Source of the DNA: Polaromonas sp.
Lineage (GTDB): Bacteria > Pseudomonadota > Gammaproteobacteria > Burkholderiales > Burkholderiaceae_C
DNA: 64,000 nucleotides
Direction: 5' to 3'
Assembly: GCA_028291985.1 (NCBI GenBank)
Contig: JAQGNE010000059.1
Span: 26,626-90,625, forward strand
Each line of letters begins with the position of its first letter. Position 1 is the stretch's first letter. Shown here in pieces: positions 53,504-61,023 of the stretch. Position numbers and translations under genes: made by a program. The notes beneath the pieces were generated by a model. The model did no database searches and was not told the DNA's origin. It saw only the letters and a program-made list of their open reading frames with translations.

Positions 53504-54405
53504 CCTTGGCTGCAAAAAAAGTCTGGCGACAGTACGACCAGGCCGCACTCGACATTCAGTACAACAGCCGCGCCACGGTGCCTGATGTCGGCGTGTACCT
53601 GAAAGCCTATGCAGACGCAACCCGGTCGGCTCAGGCAGGGCTGTCCTGCCAGCGAGATGTGCCTTACGGCCCCGGCGCCAGCGAGCGCCTGGACGTCTAC
53701 CCGGCCACCGGCCCCGATGCGCCGGTGCTGGTCTATCTGCATGGAGGCGACTGGCGTGCGCTGTCCAAGGCCGACAGCGGTTTTGCCGCCCCCGCGTTTG
53801 TCAACGCGGGTGTGACGTTCATTGCGCTCGACTTCAGCCTGGTGCCGCAGGTGGGACTGCTGGAGATGGGCGAGCAGGTCCGGCGCGCGGTAGCCTGGAT
53901 CTGGCGCAACGCCGCAGCGTTCGGCGGCGATCCCGGGCGGTTGCATGTTGCAGGCCATTCGTCGGGCGCAAACCTGGTGGGGCAGTTGCTGATGACCGAC
54001 TGGGCGGGCCGATTTGGGCTGCCCGCGGACACGATCAAAAGCGCGGTTTTTGCCAGCGGACTGGGTGATCTTGAGCCGGTGCGCCTGTCGTTTCGCAATG
54101 CGAATTTGCACTTGACGCCCGAGGTGGTGCACAAGGCTTCCCTGCTGCGGCAAGAGCCGCGAGCGTGTTGCCCGCTGATGGTGCTGGTGGGCGCAGACGA
54201 GACCGATGACTACCGAAGTCAAAGCCGCGAGGTAGTGACCCACTGGGCAGCCGCTGGAAACAGGGCCACGCTGCACGAACTGGCCGGACGGCATCACTTT
54301 GACGCGGTCCTGCAGTGGGCCGACCCTGCCAGCGCGTGCTTCCACGCACATCTTGACCTGATCCATGCCGCGGGCCGCCCGGTCGACGCGGGCTTACAGA
54401 AATGA
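53500..54405 (+). CDS. Alpha/beta hydrolase, kynurenine formamidase/carboxylesterase-like (1)
   Basis: 301 aa. The oxyanion motif HGGDW (LVYLHGGDWRALSKA), the nucleophile Ser in VAGHSSGANL, the Asp in VLVGADETDDYRSQ and the His in LAGRHHFDAVL form a complete catalytic set. The N-terminus WRQYDQAALDIQYNSRATVP is found in kynurenine formamidase-like hydrolases. It is coupled by 4-bp overlaps to the Bug gene before and to a second hydrolase after. Identity of the substrate is open; amide or ester. Confidence 0.9.
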   Translation: MTLAAKKVWRQYDQAALDIQYNSRATVPDVGVYLKAYADATRSAQAGLSCQRDVPYGPGASERLDVYPATGPDAPVLVYLHGGDWRALSKADSGFAAPAFVNAGVTFIALDFSLVPQVGLLEMGEQVRRAVAWIWRNAAAFGGDPGRLHVAGHSSGANLVGQLLMTDWAGRFGLPADTIKSAVFASGLGDLEPVRLSFRNANLHLTPEVVHKASLLRQEPRACCPLMVLVGADETDDYRSQSREVVTHWAAAGNRATLHELAGRHHFDAVLQWADPASACFHAHLDLIHAAGRPVDAGLQK

Positions 54406-55286
54406 ACAACGCACCCGTGTGGCTGGGCATGAGCCAGGAGGAACTGGACGCCGCCTACGACCAGCTCAAGTACGCCCCCAACCAGATGCAAGTGCTGGAA
54501 CGCTTTGCCCGTAACAGCGAACAGGCGCGGGGCAGGCTGGGTCAGCCGCTGCGCTGGGCATACGGCGAAAGTACGGTGGAGGCGCTTGACGTCTACACCA
54601 CGCAGCAGCCCCACGCGCCGGTATGCGTCTTCATCCACGGCGGCGCATGGCGCTCTGGCCTGGCCCGCAACTACGGGTTTCTGGCAGAGCTGTTCACGAA
54701 CGCGGGCGCGCATCTGGTGGTGCCGGACTTCGTGTCCGTGCTGGAAACCGATGGCGACCTGTTGCCGATGGCCGAACAGGTCCAGGCCGCCATTGCCTGG
54801 GTTTATCGCCATGCGAGCCGGTTTGGCGGCAATGCGGACCAGATATATGTGTGCGGCCACTCGTCGGGCGCACATCTGGCCGCGGTGGCGCTGTATGCGC
54901 CGTGGCGACAATCCCACGACTTGCCCGGCAACCTGCTGAAGGGCGCGGTGTGCTGCGGCGGTCTCTACGACCTGCGGCCGGTGCGGCTGTCGGCACGCAG
55001 CAGTTATGTCCGCTTGACGGACGAGACCGAGCTGGCGCTCAGCCCGATGCGTCATCTGGGCCACATCCATACGCCGCTTGTCGTGGCCCATGGTTCGCTG
55101 GAAACGCCTGAATTCATCCGGCAGTCGCGCGAATTTGCTCAGGCACTGGCGGCCGCCGCCAAGCCCGTCGAATTGCTGACGGCCGACGCCTGCAATCATT
55201 TCGAGATTCTGGAAACGCTGGCCAACCCTTACGGTTTGCTGGGGCGAGCCGCCCTCAGGCAGATGGGGCTGGGCCCGGCGCACTGA
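54402..55286 (+). CDS. Alpha/beta hydrolase, kynurenine formamidase/carboxylesterase-like (2)
   Basis: 294 aa, paralogue of the preceding gene. The motifs are HGGAWRSGLARNYGFLAELF, nucleophile Ser in VCGHSSGAHLAAVALY, an acid in VVAHGSLETPEF (Glu instead of Asp) and His in DACNHFEILETLA. The 4-bp overlap with the first hydrolase implies balanced synthesis, perhaps of a heteromer or two successive steps. It ends 28 bp from the convergent MFS gene. Confidence 0.9.
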   Translation: MNNAPVWLGMSQEELDAAYDQLKYAPNQMQVLERFARNSEQARGRLGQPLRWAYGESTVEALDVYTTQQPHAPVCVFIHGGAWRSGLARNYGFLAELFTNAGAHLVVPDFVSVLETDGDLLPMAEQVQAAIAWVYRHASRFGGNADQIYVCGHSSGAHLAAVALYAPWRQSHDLPGNLLKGAVCCGGLYDLRPVRLSARSSYVRLTDETELALSPMRHLGHIHTPLVVAHGSLETPEFIRQSREFAQALAAAAKPVELLTADACNHFEILETLANPYGLLGRAALRQMGLGPAH

Positions 55287-55314
55287 GCGGCAAGCCTGCC
55301 CGTCAGCTGGCCGG

Positions 55315-56562
55315 TCAGGTGACCGGTGTGGTTAGCCGAGGCTGGGGCAGTGCGGCAAAGCCGGCAGCACCCAGCGCCAGCAGCACTGCAATGCTGCCGA
55401 GCACGGCCGTAAAAGGCTCAAGGCCCCGGGCGGTGGCGGCTGATGCCACTACCCCCGTCAGCCACTGCATCGCCGCGATACCCAGAAACATCGACATCGT
55501 GAACAGCGCCATCGCGCGGCCGGTGATGGCTGTCGGATAGGACGAGCGCACATCGGCGTACTGCAACACGAAGTAGCCCGACAGCAGGCCGATCAAAATA
55601 GGTGCCGCCACGTCCACCACGGTGTTGTGCAGCAGCGCAAAAACGCCAAACAGACCGGCCAGCAGCAGCGTAAAGCCGATGATCCAGCGGCGTCGGGTCG
55701 CCGGGCCCGGATCAAAGCGTCCAAAGAGCGGCGGCCCGGCCAGGGACACCAGCGACATCGCCAGCGCTACGTTGCCGCTTTGCACCAGCGAGAACCCGTG
55801 CCGCTCGGTCAGCAGCGGGCCCAGCCACAAGCCGCGCAGTGTGATGAAGGACGCATAGCTCACGCAGCCCAGCAGCACGATGCCAGCGGTATGCGGCAGC
55901 AAAAACAGCGCGCCAAACCGGCGCAGGGCTTCGGTCATGCGCTCGGGTGCTTTCGGCTCGTCCGTGGCTGCGGCAGCCGGCTCATGCACCAGGCGCGCCA
56001 GCAGCAGCCATGCCAGCACCGCCAGGCCACCCAGCACCGCAAAACCCATGCGCCAGGACGTCGCCTGGATCAGCCATGCCAGGGGCGTTCCGGTCAGCAG
56101 CATGCCGATGCCGCCCAGCCCCAGCGTGAGGCCGGAAACAGCGGCAAACCGGCTGGCCGGAAAGTGGCGCGCAATAAACACGGTGCACACCAGAAACGCG
56201 GGCGCGCAGCCAATGCCGATGAGCACCTGGCCCAGCACCAGCATGCTGTAGCTGGTGGCCAGCGCCGACAGTGCAGAGCCGGCAATCGCCACCGGAAAAG
56301 CCACCAGCACCGTACGGCGCACGCCATGCAGGTCGATGCCGATACCCATAAAGATCTGCATCGCACCAAAAGCAAAATGAAAAGCGCCCGCATACAGGCC
56401 CAGTGCACTGGCATCCAGCGCAAATTCCGCCTGCAGCGGCACCGCCATGATGGCCGCCACCGTACGCCAGGCCTGGCTCAGCGCAAACGCGGTGGTCAGC
56501 GCCAGCAGCATCACCCACGGGGAGCGGACACGGGTCACGGAGGCGTCTGGCAGCTTTGGCAA
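55315..56562 (-). CDS. Major facilitator superfamily transporter
   Basis: 415 aa with about 12 hydrophobic helices. The cytoplasmic loop between helices 2 and 3 reads GIGIDLHGVRRTVLVAFPVA (D-R-type MFS motif), and SGLTLGLGGIGMLLTGTPLA is the equivalent of motif C, more common in exporters. The loop in the middle is acidic (AAAATDEPKAPERM). It converges on the hydrolase operon; the direction and substrate of transport are unknown. Confidence 0.9.
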   Translation of the reverse strand: MPKLPDASVTRVRSPWVMLLALTTAFALSQAWRTVAAIMAVPLQAEFALDASALGLYAGAFHFAFGAMQIFMGIGIDLHGVRRTVLVAFPVAIAGSALSALATSYSMLVLGQVLIGIGCAPAFLVCTVFIARHFPASRFAAVSGLTLGLGGIGMLLTGTPLAWLIQATSWRMGFAVLGGLAVLAWLLLARLVHEPAAAATDEPKAPERMTEALRRFGALFLLPHTAGIVLLGCVSYASFITLRGLWLGPLLTERHGFSLVQSGNVALAMSLVSLAGPPLFGRFDPGPATRRRWIIGFTLLLAGLFGVFALLHNTVVDVAAPILIGLLSGYFVLQYADVRSSYPTAITGRAMALFTMSMFLGIAAMQWLTGVVASAATARGLEPFTAVLGSIAVLLALGAAGFAALPQPRLTTPVT

Positions 56563-56792
56563 TCAGAACGCCTAAAAGGTACAGCCCTCGACACTTCAGG
56601 ACGAACGCAATTCACGTCGGAGAACACGATACGAAGTACGTAACCGAGGAGATTCCCTCTGTGCAAGCAGGGGCCGTGGAACCGGCTTCGCCGGACCACA
56701 GGCGCATCCTTCGATGCCTCAGGACGAACGGCACTCCCCGTGGCAGGGCGCGACACGCAATGTGCAACCGTGGGGGCCGCATCTAATGGGGC
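56563..56792 (+). repeat. Intergenic region with two degenerate REP-like copies
   Basis: Two stretches, 56594-56650 and 56717-56775, start with CTTCAGGACGAACGCA and CCTCAGGACGAACGGCA and continue similarly to GTAACC/GCAACC. They resemble the REP-like TTCGAC...CTCAGGACGAACGG sequence I recall from many proteobacteria. Between them is ACCGGCTTCGCCGG, a small hairpin. No gene is present. Confidence 0.5.
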
Positions 56793-57269
56793 TCAATGAT
56801 GATGTCCATGCTCGCCATGCACATGGCGGTGGGCAATCTCTTCTTCCGTCGCGGCGCGTACGTCCGTCACCTTCAAAGTAAAGCGCAAGGCTTTGCCGGC
56901 CAGCGGATGGTTGGCGTCCAGGATGACGGTATCGCCCTTGATCTTGACGACATTGAAGACCTGCTCGCGCCCGTCGGCGCCGCGCCCTTCCAGCTGGCCG
57001 CCCACCTTGACGCCGGGCGGAAACTGGCTGCGCGGAATGGTGCGCACCAGGTCTTCATCGCGCAGGCCAAAAGCGTCTTCCGCAGACAGCGCCAGCACGG
57101 TCTGAAAGCCGCGCTCCTGGCCGTTCAGGGCTTCCTCTATCTTGGGCAGTGTGTTGCCATATCCTCCGTGCAGGTACACCATCGGCGCGGTGCTTTGCTC
57201 TACCAGTTTTCCTTGTGCGTCGGCCACCTTGTAGCTCAGGGTGACGGCGGTGTCTTTGTCGATTTTCAT
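56793..57269 (-). CDS. slyD: FKBP-type peptidyl-prolyl isomerase SlyD
   Basis: 158 aa. It assists folding by proline isomerisation and binds nickel. Features: MKIDKDTAVTLSYKVADAQG at the start, YLHGGYGNTLPKIEEALNGQ, the inserted IF chaperone domain (residues about 70-125) and NHPLAGKALRFTLKV. A short His-rich tail (HRHVHGEHGHHH) replaces the long metal tail of E. coli SlyD. Transcribed alone; a 232-bp gap upstream holds nothing recognised. Confidence 0.94.
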   Translation of the reverse strand: MKIDKDTAVTLSYKVADAQGKLVEQSTAPMVYLHGGYGNTLPKIEEALNGQERGFQTVLALSAEDAFGLRDEDLVRTIPRSQFPPGVKVGGQLEGRGADGREQVFNVVKIKGDTVILDANHPLAGKALRFTLKVTDVRAATEEEIAHRHVHGEHGHHH

Positions 57270-57501
57270 GGAGTTGGCTTTCGTCGGCGTTCATCGGCTG
57301 CCAGGGATGCAGCTGGCGCGCGCCAAAATTTTGGGGGCTGTCGATCTTAGCAATGCAGCAGCAGCCGCACGCGTTGCCCGCTGCCCGTCCTGACGTGAGC
57401 CGCATCGGGCAGGCTTGAAGGATAGCCGCCTACACCGCTGGCCTCAACCTGCCCCCACAGTAAGTTCTTGAACAGGTGTTTGCCGCCCCCACTTCTGTCC
57501 T

Positions 57502-58209
57502 ATGTCACAGGCCATTCCCATCATTCCTGACCCTTTTTCCGGTGCAGCCGCTGCGCCGCCGGTGCAACCGGCTGCTACCGAAACCATCGAGCTGCTGTCG
57601 CCCGGTGTGACACCGCGTCAGCTGTTTGTGCTGCTGCATGATGCGGGCGGTACTGCAGCCGACATGCTGGAGCTGGGCGGACTGCTCGGCGATGCGTTTG
57701 CGCAGGCCGCGGTACTGATTCCCGAAGGGTTTTCAGGGCCGCATGCCGATGCCGCAGGCGCCGCCGCGTCAGGGCAGGATGACGCGGCCGCGCTGGCCTT
57801 GCGGGTTGAGGCACTGGCAGCCTTTGTGCGTCTTCAGCAGCAGCGCTTTGATGTGCTGCAGTCCGACACCGCGCTGGCGGGGCTGGGCGCCGGCGCCAGC
57901 CTGGCGCTTGCCCTGAGCGATGCGCATGACGGTCTGGTCGGCCGCCTGCTGTCGTTTGGTGGGGGTTACCAGATCTGGCCGGCGAGGGCACCGGCGCTGA
58001 CGACGCTACACCTGCTGCACGGCCAGAATGACCGGGTTGTGCCAGTGGCCCGCACCCGCAGGGATTTTGAGCACCTGATGGAACTGGGCGCCGATGCCAC
58101 CCTGGACGTCGCGGCAACCTTGGGCCATGAGCTGCACCCCGCGCTGATGGACCAGGCCGTCAACCGGCTGCAGACCTGCGTGCCCTTGCGCCACTGGCGC
58201 GCTGCTTGA
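57502..58209 (+). CDS. Phospholipase/carboxylesterase-like protein lacking the nucleophile Ser
   Basis: 235 aa. The alpha/beta hydrolase fold of the YpfH/carboxylesterase type is recognisable: LFVLLHDAGGTAADMLELGG with the oxyanion area, LLHGQNDRVVPVARTR for the Asp, and TLGHELHPALMDQAV for the His. The nucleophile elbow reads GLGAG (in LAGLGAGASLAL), so the Ser of GxSxG is Gly. It has either lost catalysis or uses another residue. N-terminal Pro/Ala-rich stretch of about 25 residues. A repeat copy follows. Confidence 0.75.
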   Translation: MSQAIPIIPDPFSGAAAAPPVQPAATETIELLSPGVTPRQLFVLLHDAGGTAADMLELGGLLGDAFAQAAVLIPEGFSGPHADAAGAAASGQDDAAALALRVEALAAFVRLQQQRFDVLQSDTALAGLGAGASLALALSDAHDGLVGRLLSFGGGYQIWPARAPALTTLHLLHGQNDRVVPVARTRRDFEHLMELGADATLDVAATLGHELHPALMDQAVNRLQTCVPLRHWRAA

Positions 58210-58214
58210 GTAAA

Positions 58215-58280
58215 ATATTAATCAAATAAGGCTCTAGCCCAATAGATATAAGGGTTTTTAGCTACTAAAAACGTAGCAAA
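58215..58280 (+). repeat. Interspersed repeat, copy 8 (compensatory variant)
   Basis: It contains AAGGCTCTAGCCCAATAGAT, AAGGG and the module GCTAC-TAAAAAC-GTAGC at 58261-58277. Here the fifth pair is C-G instead of T-A, a compensatory change that keeps the hairpin. It lies between the convergent esterase-like and SPOR genes. Confidence 0.8.
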
Positions 58281-58301
58281 AAGCTTTGCCGGCAATACCA
58301 C

Positions 58302-59039
58302 TCAGCGGCAGGCAAGCAGGGGCTTGGCGAACAGCTGGCTTTTCATGCCATTGAGCTGGGCTTGCAATGCGGCGTCCGCTGCGGGGAACTTTACCCGCTG
58401 ACCCCGTACCTCGGCGTTGCCCTGTACCACCCTTGCCGTGCGCACGCCCTGCTGGCTGATGCGCGCAAGCTCTGCCTCTGCCTCCGGCTGCGTGGCAAAG
58501 TTGCCGAGCGACAGGCCAGGCTCCAGCGCGGGATTGCCCAGCGCTTGAAACGCAACCTGGCGCTGACGAAGCTCGGCTTTTTTCTTGTCCAGCGCTTCCA
58601 TGTCCGCATAGCGGCCCATATAAACCAGCCAGCGGACCGGCTCGACGCTGCTCTCGATAAGCCAGCTGCCTGGCGGCAACGTGCCCTGCAGCCGGCTGCG
58701 CAGCGCAGCGGTTTGTTCTTCGTTGTAGAGGCCTGCCTGCAGGCAGGACGTGGCTGGCGCCTGAGTTGATGCGGCCAGCAATGCCGGTGTCAGCGACGAG
58801 GCGGGCGAGCTTGCCCCAGGCGCTGAAGGTGCTGGCGAGAGCCTGCTGCCACCTGCAGGGCCCGGTTGCTGCCCCGCCGCCGGCTGCAGCCGCAGAACTT
58901 CCGGCCTGATCTGCTGGCCCAGCCGATGCGGCTCGGTCTGTGCAGCAGGGGCAAAGCCCAGCGCTGCCAGCGACCCCTTGGCCCACGCCAAGTAGGCGGC
59001 ATTGGCCAGCAGCAGTGCCAGAACCAGCAGCCTCAACAT
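58302..59039 (-). CDS. SPOR-domain-like membrane protein
   Basis: 245 aa. One N-terminal membrane helix (MLRLLVLALLLANAAYLAWA) is followed by a Pro/Ala/Ser-rich linker to about residue 100 and a C-terminal domain with LQAGLYNEEQTAALRSRLQG, WLVYMGRYADMEALDKKKAE and EPGLSLGNFATQPEAEAELA, in the style of SPOR domains (septal peptidoglycan binding). It overlaps the birA stop by 7 bp, as usual in related bacteria where this gene follows birA. The usual third gene (type III pantothenate kinase) is not present next to it. Confidence 0.75.
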   Translation of the reverse strand: MLRLLVLALLLANAAYLAWAKGSLAALGFAPAAQTEPHRLGQQIRPEVLRLQPAAGQQPGPAGGSRLSPAPSAPGASSPASSLTPALLAASTQAPATSCLQAGLYNEEQTAALRSRLQGTLPPGSWLIESSVEPVRWLVYMGRYADMEALDKKKAELRQRQVAFQALGNPALEPGLSLGNFATQPEAEAELARISQQGVRTARVVQGNAEVRGQRVKFPAADAALQAQLNGMKSQLFAKPLLACR

Positions 59040-59953
59040 ACAGGCTCTTCTCCCCACGAAGCGGCATCTGGCCGGCTGCCGGCCACGCTGCCAAACCCGC
59101 CAGACAGGGGCCTTATGCTGACTTCCGAACTGGTGATTTCCTTCATGCCAGCCGCAGTATGCACCAGCAGAGCTCCGTTTTCACCTACGCCGTGGGCTGT
59201 TCCGTGGGTGATGCCTTGCGCGCCATGCACCGCCACCGCCTGGTCGGCAAGCACATCGCGTCGGGCAAAACGCGCTTGAAACGGCGCAAAGCCGAAGCGC
59301 TCGAAAGCCTGCAGGTTTTGCACCAGTGCGGGCACGATGCGCAGCAAGGTGGCGGCAGCATCTGCCTCGTGATCGATCTCTTCCAGGCAGCCGGGCACAT
59401 TCGACGGTGCAACACTTGCCGTGCCGGCATCAGCTGCCAGATCAACCGGGCGGATATTGATACCGACGCCGATCACCACATAGCGCAGCTCGTCCCGGTT
59501 GGCCGTCTCGACCAGAATGCCGGCAAGCTTGCGGCCATTGGCCGCCTGGCCCGGGCGCTGGAGCCACAGGTCGTTGGGCCACTTCAGGCCCACGGCGTTG
59601 CCGCTGGCGTCCAGGCTTTCGGCCACGCTGATGCCGACAGCCAGCGACAGCCCCGACCAATCGACGGGCGCAAACGGCAGACCCAGCGAAAACGTCAGGC
59701 TAGCGCCGCGTTGGCTTTGCCACTGACGGCCGAGCCGGCCCCGTCCCGCGTTTTGCTGCTCGGCGACCAGCAACACCGGATCGTTCTGGCAGGGCGTGGC
59801 GCGAAAGCGCCGCATCAGCTCGGAGTTGCTGGAATCAATCTCCGGCAACACCTCAACGGTAAAGCCCGGCAGATGGGGCTCGACAGCCTGCCAAATGGCT
59901 TCGGCAGGCCACCGGATGGGCGCTGGAGAACTGGCGGGCGATGCAGCACGCAT
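59033..59953 (-). CDS. birA: Biotin-[acetyl-CoA-carboxylase] ligase BirA (catalytic form, no DNA-binding domain)
   Basis: 306 aa. It makes biotinyl-AMP and transfers biotin to BCCP. Motifs: GRGRLGRQWQSQRGASLTFS (biotin/ATP loop), VGLKWPNDLWL, KLAGILVE and VVIGVGINIRP. No N-terminal winged helix, so it should not act as a repressor. The C-terminal ~60 residues form the SH3-like domain. It precedes the SPOR gene with an overlap and follows the SET-domain gene by 22 bp, so the three may be one operon. Confidence 0.95.
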   Translation of the reverse strand: MRAASPASSPAPIRWPAEAIWQAVEPHLPGFTVEVLPEIDSSNSELMRRFRATPCQNDPVLLVAEQQNAGRGRLGRQWQSQRGASLTFSLGLPFAPVDWSGLSLAVGISVAESLDASGNAVGLKWPNDLWLQRPGQAANGRKLAGILVETANRDELRYVVIGVGINIRPVDLAADAGTASVAPSNVPGCLEEIDHEADAAATLLRIVPALVQNLQAFERFGFAPFQARFARRDVLADQAVAVHGAQGITHGTAHGVGENGALLVHTAAGMKEITSSEVSIRPLSGGFGSVAGSRPDAASWGEEPVC

Positions 59954-59975
59954 GAGGGACCTTGGGCGTGCGTGC

Positions 59976-60632
59976 TTATTGCTTCGCGCGCTTGGCGGTT
60001 TTTTGGCTGGCCGCCTTGTTGGCAGCGGTTTGCGCAGGCTTTACCGCTTGGGCTGCCTTTGCTGCCTTTGCCGGCTTGGCGGGCTTTTTCTCACGCGTAG
60101 CCAGCAGCGTGCCGCGGCAGTTTTTGGCGCCACACCAGCAGGGGTATTCAGCCAGCAACTTTTTCGTATGCCGCGCATCAATGACCAAGCCGTAGTCGAA
60201 AAAGAGCTCTTCACCCGCCTTGATGTTGCGCAGGGCCTTGATGAAAATGCGGCCCTCATCATCTTCTGCTTCGCAGTTGGGCTGGCAGCTGTGGTTGATC
60301 CAGCGCGAGGAATTGCCCCCGTGCTTGCCATCAATGACGTGCTTCTCGTCAATATGAAAGTAGAAGGTGTGGTTGGGATTGGATGGGTCGTGCGGGTGCC
60401 GGCGCAGGGCTTCGGGCCAGGTGATGACCTCGCCCGCATATTCAATCAGCGTCTCGCCCTCTGCCAGGTCCTGAAGCGCAAACACGCCCTTGCCATGCAC
60501 GTCAGATCGGCGGGTCTGCAACCGGCGCTTGTCGCCCGCGGTGGGCACTGTTGCCGCCTTCGGCTCACGTGACTTGACGGCTGAAACGGGAGCCGGCTCG
60601 GCACGCGTGGAAGAGGCCTGTTTTTTTGACAC
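59976..60632 (-). CDS. SET-domain lysine methyltransferase with Lys/Ala-rich tail
   Basis: 218 aa. SET domains transfer a methyl group from SAM to lysine. Seen: RSDVHGKGVFALQDLAEGE, NHTFYFHID, the catalytic-core NHSCQPNCE (113-121) and EELFFDYG with Tyr147. A post-SET zinc motif CWCGAKNC (165-172) follows, which is usual in eukaryotic enzymes. The last ~38 residues (KKPAKPAKAAKAAQAVKPA and on) look like a histone H1 tail and could be methylated by the enzyme itself. Flanked by birA and the divergent topoisomerase. No known bacterial histone target is encoded in the window. Confidence 0.88.
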   Translation of the reverse strand: MSKKQASSTRAEPAPVSAVKSREPKAATVPTAGDKRRLQTRRSDVHGKGVFALQDLAEGETLIEYAGEVITWPEALRRHPHDPSNPNHTFYFHIDEKHVIDGKHGGNSSRWINHSCQPNCEAEDDEGRIFIKALRNIKAGEELFFDYGLVIDARHTKKLLAEYPCWCGAKNCRGTLLATREKKPAKPAKAAKAAQAVKPAQTAANKAASQKTAKRAKQ

Positions 60633-61023
60633 GACGATTTTTTGGTATGGTTAATTCATGCCCAGGCGCGCAGGTGCGTGGGCGCGCAGGTGCGCGAGAA
60701 GCCCGTATTGTAGTGAGCGCCAGCCGTCACCAGGCTGCTGGCCTGACCGTCTTGCCATGCCTGCGGGATGGTTCCAGCCTGACCTGGCGCCCATGCATTT
60801 CTGCCAGCAAAGGCGACAGGTAGCCAGCCTGCGCAGAGCCTATTGAGCGCCCTGGCGCAGGCCGGGCGGGCGGCTTGTGGTGTACTGGCAGCATTTTTTG
60901 CAGGCGAAGAGACGCCAGCTGCGCATACTGATAACAAGTTGTGTGACGAGGCTGTGAAGCGCCGGGTTGGGCCCGGATGCGACGCAGCGAGGCTTGTCAG
61001 CCGTGAGGATTTGAAAAGTGAAT
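60633..61023 (+). promoter_or_regulatory. Divergent region between the SET-domain and topoisomerase genes
   Basis: 391 bp. It has a tandem repeat, GCGCGCAGGTGCGTGG followed by GCGCGCAGGTGCGCG, at about 60666-60697. Otherwise nothing recognised. The ribosome site for topB is weak (GAAAAGTG), and a GTG at 61018 in frame with the ATG at 61024 could also start translation. Confidence 0.4.

Noticed and set aside
55627..56643. 338-codon plus-strand frame over the MFS gene
   Set aside because: Gln/Arg-rich antisense translation without motifs; the MFS protein on the minus strand is clear.
60666..60697. Tandem GCGCGCAGGTGCG repeat in front of topB as a possible iteron origin
   Set aside because: Only two units, GC-rich and no replication gene nearby; a chance or slippage product is simpler.
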